From the NCBI RefSeq assembly GCF_001039355.2, contig NW_019775874.1, forward strand, positions 90,411-130,816: DNA of 40,406 nt, written 5' to 3'. Within the stretch, counting starts at the first letter, position 1. The number at the start of each line of letters is the position of its first letter. The translations under genes and the position numbers were made by a program. The notes under the pieces are model-generated. The model saw only the letters and a list, made by a program, of their open reading frames with translations, had not been told where the DNA came from and made no database searches. Below are positions 1 through 11,512 of the stretch, in pieces. The stretch is from Lingula anatina. Taxonomy: Eukaryota > Brachiopoda > Lingulata > Lingulida > Lingulidae.

Positions 1-259
1 TATAAAAAGAAATTCGTGCAAAAAAAAGTCACTGTTATAGCAAAACAAAATAATCTTATAAAAGCAAAAGGAGCAATGAGAGGCAAATTATATAAATATA
101 TATCGTACGCCTATGTGATACGAAGACAAGGTTTAAAAGAAAAAATAATTCAGAACGCTTCTTTTCATCTCTCCGATAAAATTGAGTACATACTGATACA
201 AACAATAACATAATAAAGGTATTTCTGAATTATATGACTGAAAATGGGCAGATCTTTAC

Positions 260-412
260 CTTCGTATGCACGTTTATATTCGGTATTTAACATTTTCTGG
301 AACACTCCCGAGGTGTCAACACGCTTCAGCTCCTCTTGGTACTTCTGTGCCAAAACTCTCATTGCATGGGTGGACTTTGGAAACTTTTTGGCCAGACGAC
401 ACAGATAATACA
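260..412 (-). pseudogene. Gene 1 C-terminal exon with a frame conflict at its acceptor
   Basis: The frame coding for KKFPKSTHAMRVLAQKYQEE and VDTSGVFQKMLNTE is almost the same as the gene 2 exon 16993-17148, and it ends at the same phase-1 donor (260). The preceding exon ends TTAG/GTTAGT in phase 1. The two possible acceptors here (CTGCAG and GCTAG) both place the conserved frame out of register and lead to a stop after about 30 residues. This is either a small deletion that truncates this copy, a sequencing error, or an alternative splice I cannot see. The rest of the C terminus, if present, lies before base 1. Confidence 0.45.
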
Positions 413-3400
413 GCTAGCCCTGCAGAGAAGACAAGATCATTCATATTTGAGGCTTTTCAAATTTTTCCTTGTGCTATTTCTAATGATTTGCATCCATTAT
501 CTATTTATCGACAGCATCAGGTGTGAATAATTAGAAAGGTTACTAGCTCGTAGCTTATTAATGAATTTGAAGGATGGTCGGAGACAGAGGAGAGGCCGGT
601 TCATTGTGATTACAGTCCAGACTAACCTAACTGATGACTGATGTTGGAATCCGCCAGATGTCGCCTCTTTATCTCAACGGCTCTTTCCAAGAGCCTCCAG
701 ACATGCAATAGCAAGTACGGGTCATGGCGGATGTTATCTTGGAGTATGAAGTTTCTTGCTATCGTCGTCTCGCCTGGATAAAGAACAAAATTGGTAAGTA
801 AATGAATGAATAAGTAAATTAATAAATAAATGAATAATGCTGATTAAAATATCCACCTGGTATTGATAAAAGTATATATCATTTTCTTGTTTATATTTTC
901 ATTTAGCTCAAGAATCATTTTAACCAACCAAATTGATGAAGGTAATTGGTTTAATAAAATCAACCTTTTCAGCACTCTCACCTTCAGTTTTATGTTATAG
1001 ATTGCCTTAAAAACTACATTTTATTTAAAATGAATGACCATTTGTTATACTACACTACACTACGTATACACTGCACTACAATACAGGAATATTTCATTAA
1101 AACACAACCCCATACCTGCTGCTCTGCTAACTGACCACGTGGCGTTCCAATGTGGTATACCGGCCTGGTATTGCTTCCACAGTTCCTGGGCTTTAGATAA
1201 ATACTCTTGAGCTATGTCATACCTACCGAGGTCTTGGTAAAACTGACCCATATTATGGTGCGCTGAAATAGACGTAAACCGGTCAAGTCAACATGAATTT
1301 TAAAGGCCATCGTTCCATTTCTCTTAATAACCATAAATTGGACAGTCCAGAATACCAAAGTAAAGTGCAGAGACACAAAGAGAACAAAAACACTGGGCAA
1401 GGACAGGAAAATACAAAACGGTTCTAGAGGATATTAATTGTTTGGTACCTAGGTGAACCAAAACTTCATTTTCCATTCTTCTTTCTGGCGACGCGTCCTG
1501 TAACATGTTCAGTTTTCTGTTCAGAGCCTCATGCAAAAGATATTCTATGTTCTCCCTCTTTTTGAAAGGCATGATGTTCACGTTTTGGTACTGCAGAACT
1601 CGAGCAAGAATTTGGTATCCTGCAAGCCACAATGTATATGCATACTATAGTTTAAACACAACTTTGTTGATCGTGATTTAAATTGTCTTAAAAATAACCA
1701 AGGGCTACTCGAAGATTTATAAGAGTTGCATACTACATTTCGGCGAGGAGAATGTTAAGAGAAATGGTACATTTATATTTCTGGGGCAAGACTGCCCTCA
1801 TTGTAATATATAAAATAGTATATACATCATGTTTCTCAATATAAAAGTTTGTAACATACCTGTCGCCATCTGGCGCTCACGTGGACAGAAATCTGGGATT
1901 AATTCCAAGGCGTTTTTCTCCAGCCTCTCTGCCTCCAAGAGATTACCAAGCTCAAAATGAAGTTTCCCAAGTTGACCCAAAAGATCGATGTATCGACATC
2001 TCGCGGAGCTGTACATGTTCTCATCTGAGTTGACTTCGGCTAGTTTTACAACAGCCTGTAGAATGGGCACTGCTGCCTCGTATTCATTGTGGCGTCGGAG
2101 ATACATGGCGACGCTGGATAAAGCTGGTATTGGATCATCCAGGACACAGTTATCAAAACTTGGGCTGGTCAACATTTTGGACAGTTCTCTAGCGACGGAG
2201 GCAGCATACAGTGCAAGGGTGTCGTATTCCAAACACCTGCGTTCAGTCTGGCAGGTGTAGTGGTCATGTAGGAATATCGTATTGTAATCGGGGAATAGAG
2301 TGTCCAGTATGGCAATGGCACTGTTTATTCCTGTTACCCAACGGGTCATGTTCTGTCTAATAAGGCCTACATTAATACGTACTAAAACGTTGTGGACAAT
2401 CCAAACCTTTTCATCGTTTTCAGAGGCAGGTTCAATAATATACAAGTTTATCAGTTTCTTCAAAAGGCCGTCCAGGTTGCTCTGGATGTGTGTTTCTGTA
2501 GGGTCGTTTGCATTACCGGTTAAGGATTGACGAAGATGCGGTGATCTTAATTGAAAAGCAGTTTTTAAAAGAAAGTTCTCCTTAAACTTTTGAGAAAGCA
2601 AGCACACTAGATCTATTAGTTCCAGTTGAGCGTCGTCTAATGTCTCTAAGCTTGACGACAGCGGATACTTTATTCGATCGTTAACGTCATATTTGCTGTC
2701 CGCTGGATCGGTGAGCGCCCAACTGGGATCCCCTTCCTGCCATTGCTGAAGGAACTCGTAGGCAGATCTGTTCGTAGACATCAAGTTAGCGGCAACCAGT
2801 GAGATCGACAAAGTGTGACCAGCCAAAAATTTTGGGCCTAACAAAGTGTCCAGGGCACTTTGTTCTTTCTCGGGCATGCTTTTTAACTTAAAGAACGCCT
2901 CCGTTTCATTGACGAGCCCGTATCGTATTTTGACGAAGAGAATAGGCGACCACAAAGGACCCACTAGTTCGCCGAGCTCTATTTGAGAATCAACCTCTAA
3001 CTGAGGATACCATATCTTGTGTCGTGAAGTTATTAAGACATGGGAGCCACGCGGAAACGGTGTCTTAGTCTCCCCAAACAAGTCTGTCAGGATATGTTTT
3101 TTATCGACGCCGTCAAAAATGATCAAAACATTGCCAACAGTGGAAAAATGCTCCATTAGTTTTGGTACAATCATGTCCAGTAAATATGGCTTGTCGTCCT
3201 GATCCTCCTTGTTCTCTTCTGACTCAGACAATAGCCCTAGAGTTTTCAACCCAATACCATATGCCTATAACAAACAGAGGAGTGTTTTTCATGTACAAAT
3301 ACGTCTGTCACTTTCCTATGTCGAAAGTAACAGTGTACATTGGCGCAAAATGAAGTATTTTCCATACATGCCCAATACGAAATAGCTTGTACTTGTATAA

Positions 3401-6400
3401 TAAGCTGGACTTGTCAAACATTGCAGGTGGGTGGGACAAAAGGTAAGTGCCCCTCCCCTCCCCCCCAAAAAACATTATTGACGTTGATTATTATTATTAT
3501 TATATCAGTGGGGAGAGGTCTCAATGCTTAATGTGTAAACCTTTTCATTTCTCTGATGGAAGTCTCACTGTTTCGTCAGCACTGTTTTGGTATAAATGGC
3601 CCGATTACATTCCGGTACGCCTCCAACAGCTCCCAACCAAAAACTCTACCAACGGTCCTGATAAGACTATAAGTATTTTGCTTTCATACAACCTACAAAT
3701 GAGAAGTGCTTACCGTTCTCCTCAACTCAATATCCAACTTCGTTTTCTTGTTGGCAGAAATCCATACAACGTCGCTATAATTGTTTTGCATAAGTGATGA
3801 ATACTGCAGTGCTAGCTGCGTTTTTCCACACCCCTCTAGTCCCGAAATAACCTTTAAAAAGAGTTCATAGATTTTGTATTCAAATCATATTGATTCACAT
3901 TTAGATTCTCATTGATTCACATTCACTGTTTCACAATGTTGCTTTCATTGTGTTGAAAAACGTACTGTGCTTAAACAAATGGCAAATGTATTGGGTACCT
4001 AAAACTTTTTTGACTTTAGTACGTTACTAGCTTTCATGCACTTCAGGCAGTTTAAAGTAGATGAAGGTTAAGAAAGACTGATAGAGAACTTACGACAAGA
4101 TGTGCCTTTTTAGAAAGTTGAGAAGGATTGTTTCTGTATTCCAAGTAGTCATTTTTAATCTTCTCCAACTGCTCTGTGCGTCCGGTAAAATACTTCGTGG
4201 GACTACGAACTAAAATGTCAAAGACAACACCTTTTTCCTTGCTGCATCATGTACCTTTGGCAGATTCCATGATCAGTCAAAGTTCAGAAAATTGAGTTTA
4301 GTACAAACCAAGCACATTTATCCCCAAAAGCTCCATGCTTAGATGAGTGAATGTTGTTTGTTATTTACCTAGCGTCATTTCCAGAAATCAATGAAAGGGA
4401 AATCTGAAATGAGGTTAGCCAGTAAAAATATTGCCAGGGGTTTTCTTAATACCAATTAATTTCAAACTTGTGTATGCGAATGTTTAATAACCTGCAAATG
4501 CAAATTTTAGAATTAAAATTTGATCCAGCTTCTATGCACTTTCTCAAGTTGATCAACTTTAACCCTCGGTCACAACCGGCCGTACGGGCTCTTACGTGCT
4601 GTTTGCGTCCAAATTTTGCGCAGAATCTCACGTCCCACGCAAGTCCTTACGAAATTTCGAGTTCGCAGGCAGCCCGTAAGCACGTATGGAGGAATAGCCT
4701 GCGAACAGCGAGGCCCCAAGCGTAACTTGCTCCCCTCGCACGGAGTTAGCAAGAGAGGCGCGTGTTGTGCAAGACGCACGTCGCAAGCAATGAAGGAGCA
4801 AGTGCCCTTTGTGTGTTTAGTAAAGCTAGGCCGCCCGCACGAAAATGCAGTAGTATCGAAGTAGCAAAGAAGCATTAACGCAGTAGTGGTGTGGAGCATA
4901 TTTGCAGTAGAAATGCAGTATAGCCTACTGCAATTATACTCCAAAAAGTACATAGGTTTGTACAGAGAGGAGCATTAATGCAGTAGATTAGCAGCATGAT
5001 AGAAGCATGTTTCAAATATGCTAATTAGCTCCCAAATCGAAGCAGATTTGAAGCATGTTTGCAGTATGATTGCAGTATCTACTGCGCTGGAGTATCTACT
5101 GCGTTTTCGTGCGGTCCCATATATATAGGTCCCAACTACGTTTTCGACGCACGGTTTTTTGGTTCCTTGTGTTCGGCTAGGACGTAGCTAGACCGCACGT
5201 AGCGGCTGTTGATCATGTCGAAAAGTTTCTACGTGCTGTTTGCGTCCTCCAAAAGTCGCACGATGGACGTGCTCCTCACGCACGAACTTGCACGTTTTCC
5301 CCATTTTTTGGCCGTAGACCACACGTAGCAGCCCATACGTTCGGTTGGGACCTAGGCTATGCGCAAGTCCCTCACAACTAAAGGCTCTCTTACAACCCGT
5401 CGTGCGTGCTTAGAGATCGTGCGTCCTCGGAGTTCTTGTCAGGCGTAGCGTTGTCGCAGGATGAAAATTAAATCGCAGTGGACGTAAGTAGGAAGTACTT
5501 TATGAGTAGGTGTCCTGTGCTCTAAAGGTGGGGCCCGCAAGTGGTCTGTACGACTTTTTGGAAGTAGGAAGAAGTAAGGAGCACGTACGATCTGTACTTG
5601 TGTCGCACACAGTGAGTGATATAATCGTACGTGTATTGCAAATGAAGCGTACGTTTTCAGAAATAGTACTTACGACAAGGGAGTGTTAAGCACGGCACTG
5701 GTGCGTGAAATCAGTGGAACGCACGGATAATCAAAATAATGTAAAAGGGAGCACCGAGTCTCTTCATCATTCACTGTTTTGGCTTCCAAAATGGCACTTC
5801 CAAGAACAAAAAAAAAAAAAAGAAAAAAATGAATTGAAAGCAGACTGTTTGTATCAGCTTTAATATAGGCGCACGATGCACCTAAGCAAGTACTTGTGAC
5901 GCACTTTTATCATGCTGGTAACGTGCGTCGTCTCAGTGTGACGCACTTCACAAGTACGGTAGTAGTACTCGCCGCGCACTTTGGAAGTAAGATAAACGCA
6001 CGGAGGAAGTGCGCTCACCCACCTTTTTGTAAACACGTACATTGAAAGCAAGTTGAACGTACTCGTCTTCGTTGTAAAATACCCCGGAACAAGGAGTTAT
6101 AAGAGAAGGAGTAGAAACAAGGAGTTTCCTTTCATCCTATCCTCGTAACGGGCTTAATCCTCATAATTACCCAGCTTGTGGTCTTAGGGAGAGCTTGTGC
6201 CTAATACATATTCAAAAGACCGTCCACGTGGGTTGCTTCAGCCAATTGGGATAAAGTCTCGCGAAGTCTCTAATAATCTCACATAGAAAACATGGTGGGA
6301 TTATAAAAAGGTGTAGAGAGAAATTTCCAGCCTGTACGCAACCATTTCGGGAAATAAATCTCATATCATGTAAGATACACCTCCGTTTGACTAGAGCCGA

Positions 6401-9400
6401 TCAGTTATACAAAAATTAGTTTCACATCAAAAATGTATGAGAACAATTTCACAAACCCACCTTCAACGCTAAAATTAGCACCTGTAGAAGTCTCATTTTT
6501 ATTTTAAATTCTTTTTGTCGTGTTAAGGAAATTTACCTTCGTCTAGGAATAACACATTCAATTCACAGCCGTGTGCACAAAGCAGTAGAACTTGCAATTT
6601 CCGTATGACAGTCTCATTTCTTTCTTTCTTTTTTTCTTTCTTTCTTTCTTTCTTTTTTTTTTTTTTTTTTCTTTTGCACATTATTTCTTATATACCAGGT
6701 AGAGAGAAGCTTGCACAGGAAAATTAGGGAAATGAAAATAAGTTATTGCACTTCGTATGATTTTAAATAAAATTTCATTAATACATATTTTTGTTTATAT
6801 CTTCGTCTATTACATGAGGCCAACTTATAGTAAACTGATGAAAGAAATGTTTTTATTGCTTGATATTGCTTTATTTTAACATTTGAGCAACTTGTATAAC
6901 ATCTAAAACAAAGTACCAACAATGGAAATATGTCAATATTGTTACACCCAACATTGATTAAAGCAATGCAAAAATACATGAATGTGGCAAAAATGGTTAG
7001 TTTTTATTTTGATGTGGTGATTATTTTATTTCATACTTTAGACAATGCATTAGCCAATGAACACTAAATTCTCTTTTAAAACTTGCAGCACTCTTCAATT
7101 TCCGCCAAAAAATTAAATTTTACAAATTTACCTGCGGTCCAGTATCAGTTCATATTTGCATCTGAATTAATTAATCTTTAATAAATATCACTTTGGTCTA
7201 CAAACCATGTCATGTGTGCAAAAACTTGCATATAAAACTAAAAACAATGTATTTTGTAACTGCATATACCTTTCTTTTGGTGGCTCAAACCTAAGATAAT
7301 ATGACAAATTTAAGTACATTGATTACCAATAAATGTTATCATTAGCAACAGCCAGCACAGCTCAAAAATATTTTTTATCCCTTAAAAGTTCGTCAAAAGT
7401 TGTGATGGTGCTCATTGACACACAGCATTTTGAGATGAAAGGCACTTCTGTTATATTAATTGCAGATCAAGGAATGGCAAAATGGTTATTGCTGGTCTCA
7501 GTCATGTTGAACAAGCCTAGAAAAAATAGAGTTTTTAATAGTTATACATGAAAACTTTACACACAAACATTCCCTAAAATCTTTACAAATAATAAATCAC
7601 AACCTCTGTTATAGGGAAACTGGTAACTGTAGATTATGTATTAAGGCACTTAAAAGCTTGACTGAAATTATACCCAAAACCATAGATGGTTACCTAATGT
7701 GCACTGTAGTTTAATGTTAGTGGTGGTAAGAAAACAGAGCCTTGTGCCTCATAAAGTTGCTGCTGGAAACAATCATTTTGACTGTTCAATTATGGCTACA
7801 TCTACCAGCAAAACTAAAGATCTTTACCTGTATTCTCTCCAACCTGAAATGAGTAAGTACGAAATTCATTACAGAATATAATTCATATCCTAAACGAAAC
7901 TCTTCAAACATCATATTGCAACAAAAAAAAAAAAGAAAAAAAATTACCGAGAGAGTTCCCTGTCATCAAATTTTGGACCACCATTTTGAAAAAGTCCGAT
8001 GAAAAGTTGTCTATTTGAAACGATGTTTTTCATCTAAAGGGTTGATTTATTTAATACCACAATGGTGTATTGTAATGGTGCACGTGCTTAACTTACCAGA
8101 AAAACATAAATTTTGTGCTTACATCACGCAATTAAGAAGAAAAAAGTCCTTAACATGGAGGTCCCGCTGAATCGGCCTCAGATCTTCGAGCTAACGCTGG
8201 TTTCTGCACAGGCAAAGACTGATAGCCACCGTCTGAACATAAAACAATGCTCAAAGCACCCTATCAACGCTCACTCACCTTTATATTGCTCGGCTTGGCA
8301 TTTTTCTAAGTGTAACTTCCAAATATTCGCATTAAACATGAATAAATCAAGAAGTAGAGGAACTAGTTCATCTTCTCCGTCTTGAGCCCCGCGGAGGATA
8401 AGACCAGTTACGAGGATCCAATATTTCAAAGGACGCCGCTTTGAGAAGAACGCTGCGATCTGATTGGACGAGAGAGATAATTGATGTCCCGTTTCTACTC
8501 CTTCTCTTATAACTCCTTGCCCGGAATTTCTGCATGCTTTTCCTGCGTTACACTCAACGCCTAGCGCACTTACTCAGTACTTTTGTCTTGCGTGCAACGA
8601 GCGTGCTCCGGACGTTCTAATTGTCGCAGACAGGTCGTAGCGAAAAAATGACCTGCCACTTTTCAGGCTGCGTGCTTTGCATCGTGTTTGCGTCCATCAA
8701 AAAAGTACGTTCCACGTGTGTGTATCTTACTACTTGGCCAATTTTTTGCACACAGTGACCGCTCGTAGAAGCACGCACGATCGGTTGTAAGAGTAGCTTA
8801 ACGAACAAAGTCAAGAGCACATCGGGTAGGCGTTGCACATGCGTCCCCCCCCCCCACGCCTGGTGTATAAAAGGCGTGCTCACGACGCACGCTCGTGTCT
8901 TTTCCATGAACGTCGACTGTGTAACGTGTGCAACAATTTTCAAAATTTTCAAACTATTGTTCAATTTAGTTTCTAATATGCCTCCAAAAGGCAAGAGAAA
9001 GAAGCATACAAAGTAGAAAAAAGGGAGGAAGAAGCAAGAAGAGGAGAACAGGAAGCAAAACTGACGTACGCCGACAGTACTTCACCACAAAGTGTGAGGC
9101 AAGTGTGAAGCAAAACTGACGCAAAAGGGCAATACTTTTGCCGTGCGTTGCATTCCCCTCGTAAGTGGCGAGTGTGTGCCACGTACACAGGAAGCACGAC
9201 AAACTTAAGAAATGAGTACAATTTCCACGGCCATCACTCCTTGCAATAAGCATCCCTTCTTGAAAGGACATCCTATGTGGCCCTTGCGACTAGCAAGGCA
9301 GACTTTCCTCTACCTCTACGACTTCCACGGCCTCCGCAACACCCAAAAATCGCAGGGGACGTACGATCCTGAGATTCTTGCGTCCGGTTGTGACCAAGGC

Positions 9401-11512
9401 TTAAGGGGTAAAGGCCCAACTATGGAACCATTCAGAATGAGAAGATCCGAGTGCTAACTTGTCCACAGTGTAATAGTCTGTCTGCCTCCTTCACGCCTCC
9501 CCACGCGTCGGCCCTGCAGGGGCGCAGTAATTAAATCTCGATTCGATCGGTCGAGGGACTACGCGTGGGGAGGCGTGTGAGTGGCGGAGAGACCGTTGCA
9601 GGATTAAGCGGTCTTTCTGTCATGTAGGTCCGCCATATATAGGCCGTAGACCAGTAAGCACTTCGATCTTCTCATTCTAAATGACCCCATATCAGGGATG
9701 CCCTTTTGGACTTGTTGATGACGGGCCTCACATACGTTTGTATTTTGCACAATATTTTCAGCAAGCATGCTTTATATAGATATAAGTGTTAGCAGACATT
9801 ATACACGGACCTACCACTTTTCCTTCTTCCTGTTTCAGGTTTCTGTGGCAGAGCAGGTCTCCCGCGATAAATATGCATGAACATACCTATTAAATATTAA
9901 TGCGTATTAGTTTATTTAATGATCCTATACAAACCGCGTTCAGCCTACGCTGTTGTAACTCTACTAAACTTTATCCATGCAGTGCGGCCTTTCGACTGTG
10001 TATTTTCATCTAATCTGAGGCGTAACTATTGCGATATATCATTGGTACTGAATTTATTTATTTATCCATTTTCCTCTGTCAAGGTAATTCTCTTATTTCT
10101 TTGTTGGTTCGTAAGGTGACACTCTAAGAATGGAAGAATTTTCGTGGTAGGTGAGAAAAGAACTACTTTTTCAAACAGATTTTAGTGGCAAATCTTTGGG
10201 ACCATTCCCAGACCCTATCCCATTAACTGTGGGTCGATCTATATCCGAGGGAATTCTCGCTAAATTGCAATCAACGTAAACGGATTAGATGTCTGTCGCG
10301 CCTACTGAAGCTTCAAGGGGGTTATTAAATATCGTTTAGCAGCTTAAGTAGGCGTGCCAGACATCTAAGCCGCTTAAGCTCAAAGCAATTTAGCGAGAAA
10401 CACCTTAGAGATGGATCGATTCTGTTTGAACGATCTAGGTATGGGAACTCAATTTTTGATCCATTGAGACAACTTGTGACTTCTTCGGTAGAGTTCTGCG
10501 CTAAACATGTGAATTTCCGCTACAACATGGGTCTTGTCATACAAGACATCTAAAACAGGGGTATCAATTGTCAAATTAAGTACATTATTTTTTCATTTTC
10601 TTGAGTTTGTGCTGCACTGATTGTAAATGTTACAGCCTCTTAACACTAACACACAACCCAGGCCAACGATGCTTTTGTCGTATATAATCGAAGACGGCCG
10701 TGCTTCTAAAAAAATATCTCTAGTGTTTTTCAGATTCTGAGAAACCGTAAGAATTAATACCATTCCATGTAATTTATATCATTCTTTTTCCATCTCTAAT
10801 GTAACAAAGTAACATTTAAATAAAATTCATGGTGATTGTTAAACTTTCATGTACAAATAGACGTTTAATTTTCTAATGGAAAATCACACATTAGCATATG
10901 CAAATTATAATACTGACATGTTGGCAAAATTTCTAGATCTTAATCGATCACGACATTTCTTTTTTTTTTTTGTGATATTATCTACAAATATGTGATATTA
11001 TCTACTTTTTTTCTTCATCAAAATACTTACTGTTTATTTCCATTCCGGTGTCTTTCCGTGGCCAGAGAGTGTTTATTGAGTACAAGCCTACATACGCTAA
11101 TGAAAAGAATGAAAGTTAATTCTCGCACGATATGAGGAGTTCTGATAGATTTTACATCAGCAGGGTACATGTAATAATGTAAATAGATCTAAAGGCGAAT
11201 CCCTTAAGGGCATATTGACTCGAGAGAGTCAGGTCCAAACTTTCGAATGACACTGAACTGGATAAGGCCAAAATTCTGATTAAAACGAGACCAATTTTCA
11301 GACTAATATTGTTTTGTTAAATGACTACCACAAAGAGCCCAACCTAAATAGCCTAACAACTGTTTGATATCATCATAATATTTTTCGAATTGTCTTTTCT
11401 TAAAAGCTTCGACAGTACCTGTAAATAGCACACTAAGGAAAGTCAAGAGTTTCATAAACATAATAAAATATCTGCTTAAAACGTCTAATGGTGCGACCTC
11501 TGGTTCAGCCAT
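260..11512 (-). CDS. Gene 1: NB-ARC/TPR STAND protein, probable membrane-anchored form
   Basis: Exons read on the minus strand: 11419-11512 (probable first exon), 4094-4209, 3714-3851, 1860-3264, 1449-1619, 1116-1262, 627-773 and 260-about 412. The 4094 exon has the RSPTKYFTGR motif that leads into NB-ARC. The 3714 exon has the P-loop GLEGCGKTQ. The large exon has Walker B VLIIFDGVD, the sensor GSHVLITSR, a winged-helix region with WIVHN at the MHD position, and TPR-like helices. The next exons carry a clear TPR (HHNMGQFYQDLGRYDIAQEY). Splice phases agree throughout except into the last exon, where neither visible acceptor keeps the conserved frame (LYYLCRLAKKFP...). The C terminus may therefore be truncated or broken. 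The first exon (MAEPEVAPLDVLSRY, then a hydrophobic stretch) ends in phase 1, as required, but its link across a transposon-filled intron is inference. Role by family: ATP/ADP-switched oligomerising sensor. The core is secure and the ends are not. Confidence 0.75.
4210..4562. other. Intron sequence, nothing recognised
   Basis: AT-rich non-coding DNA between the NB-ARC-leading exon of gene 1 and the start of the transposon nest. I see no exon, repeat or signal that I can support. Confidence 0.6.
4829..5118. mobile_element. MITE with GCACGAAAAYGCAGTAG inverted ends
   Basis: The left end GGCCGCCCGCACGAAAATGC and the right end, read reversed as GGGACCGCACGAAAACGCAG, match over about 30 bases with small gaps. 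The interior repeats the hexamer GCAGTA many times in both orientations. It is non-coding and inserted into the left arm of the larger nest. Target-site duplications are not clear. Confidence 0.55.
5127..5353. mobile_element. MITE with AGGTCCCAAC inverted ends
   Basis: AGGTCCCAAC at 5127 is the exact reverse complement of GTTGGGACCT at 5344-5353. The interior contains TACGTGCTGTTTGCGTCC, which also occurs at about 4591 near the outer left end of the nest. The right end, read reversed (CCAACCGAACGTATGGGCTG), resembles the outer left end of the nest, so the two belong to one family. Confidence 0.5.
5791..5832 (+). pseudogene. Short basic ORF start inside the transposon nest
   Basis: ATG at 5791 opens MALPRTKKKKRKK and then stops (TGA) in a poly-A-like stretch. 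A similar basic start (MPPKGKRKKHTK, then TAG) occurs at 8978 in the other arm. Both could be decayed N termini of element-encoded proteins with nuclear-localisation-like basic heads. The evidence is weak and no domain is visible. Confidence 0.25.
6082..8524. mobile_element. Innermost element with long inverted ends
   Basis: CCGGAACAAGGAGTTATAAG at 6084, continuing AGAAGGAGTAGAAAC, has its reverse complement at 8491-8524 with very few differences. A second stretch (CCTCGTAACGGGCTTAATCC at 6141) pairs with 8391-8416. The arms enclose about 2.2 kb of AT-rich DNA (6190-8390) with no ORF I can assign. A short poly-pyrimidine tract lies at 6616-6675. It looks like a non-autonomous or decayed transposon. 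Confidence 0.55.
8866..8872 (+). promoter_or_regulatory. TATA-box-like motif in transposon arm
   Basis: TATAAAA sits in CpG-rich DNA about 110 bases before the ATG at 8978, which opens a short basic ORF. The spacing suits a TATA promoter with a 5' leader of about 80 bases. It may be the remnant promoter of a mobile element. Confidence 0.3.
8978..9062 (+). pseudogene. Decayed basic ORF downstream of TATA motif
   Basis: The frame from ATG 8978 reads MPPKGKRKKHTK, a TAG stop, then KKGRKKQEEENRKQN and another stop. The Lys/Arg/Glu-rich character continues across the first stop, as in a gene broken by a nonsense change. No family is recognised. Confidence 0.25.
9421..9691. mobile_element. Palindromic MITE with internal 17-base inverted repeat
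   Basis: The left end TATGGAACCATTCAGAATGA (followed by GAAGATCCGAGTGCT) matches the reverse complement of 9655-9691 with few changes. Inside, CACGCCTCCCCACGCGT (9492-9508) is the exact reverse complement of 9561-9577. The element lies immediately outside the larger nest and is non-coding. I considered a structured RNA, but the symmetry fits a foldback element better. Confidence 0.6.
9692..10198. other. Intron sequence, nothing recognised
   Basis: AT-rich non-coding DNA between two inverted-repeat elements. No exon, RNA gene or repeat could be supported. Confidence 0.5.
10199..10448. mobile_element. MITE family M1, copy A
   Basis: This imperfect palindrome has arms that include CTCGCTAAATTGC and its exact reverse complement GCAATTTAGCGAG. 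The outer ends resemble GACCATTCCCA. The motifs AGATGTCTGTCGCGCCTAC and AAGGGGG also occur in copy B at 12178, so this is a dispersed family. Non-coding. Confidence 0.6.
10449..11418. other. Intron sequence, nothing recognised
   Basis: AT-rich DNA with a T-run near 10960. I see no exon apart from the read-through of the candidate gene 1 first exon. Confidence 0.4.
11419..11512 (-). CDS. Candidate first coding exon of gene 1 (membrane segment)
   Basis: The ATG at 11512 is preceded by GAG and followed by G, a fair animal start context. It opens MAEPEVAPLDVLSRY, followed by about 18 hydrophobic residues (IMFMKLLTFLSVLF), then a donor CAG/GTACTG in phase 1. The NB-ARC-leading exon at 4094-4209 starts in phase 1, so the two join in frame. 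If real, gene 1 swaps the CARD and linker of gene 3 for a short luminal or cytosolic head and a membrane anchor. Alternatively this is an unrelated 69-residue ORF that reads through the donor to 11303. Confidence 0.4.

Larger units (their letters stand above)
5385..8799. mobile_element. Nested element with CTCTTACAACC inverted ends
   Basis: The left end CTCTTACAACCCGTCGTGCG at 5387 matches the reversed right end CTCTTACAACCGATCGTGCG (8771-8799), with TGCTT following in both. This pair lies inside the outer pair at 4563/9400 and outside the pair at 6082/8524. It could be a separate element or the inner part of long imperfect terminal repeats. Confidence 0.5.
4563..9404. mobile_element. Large composite inverted-repeat transposon nest
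   Basis: The two ends share a terminal inverted repeat, CCTYGGTCACAACCGG (left at 4563-4579, right at about 9384-9400 reversed). Both arms are CpG-rich and full of CGTACG, GCACG and CGTGC words, unlike the AT-rich flanks. Two further inverted pairs are nested inside: 5385-5412 with 8771-8799, and 6082-6166 with 8391-8524. Several end sequences share a common pattern (ACAACCG followed by a CGT-rich tract), so related elements probably inserted into one another. No intact transposase is visible. The block lies in the putative first intron of gene 1. The transposon superfamily is not identified. Confidence 0.6.

Noticed and set aside
4570-4953. ORFs of 127 and 85 residues on opposite strands
   Set aside because: They arise from CpG-rich transposon ends with few stop codons. 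The sequence is inverted-repeat, with no protein similarity that I recognise.
7333-7881. ORFs of 72 and 60 residues in the centre of the transposon nest as transposase remnants
   Set aside because: No catalytic motif, too short, and no continuation in the neighbouring frames.
9492-9577. Possible tRNA or structured RNA in the GC-rich palindrome
   Set aside because: No tRNA arm layout or TTCGA loop in the right place. The perfect outer symmetry fits a foldback MITE.
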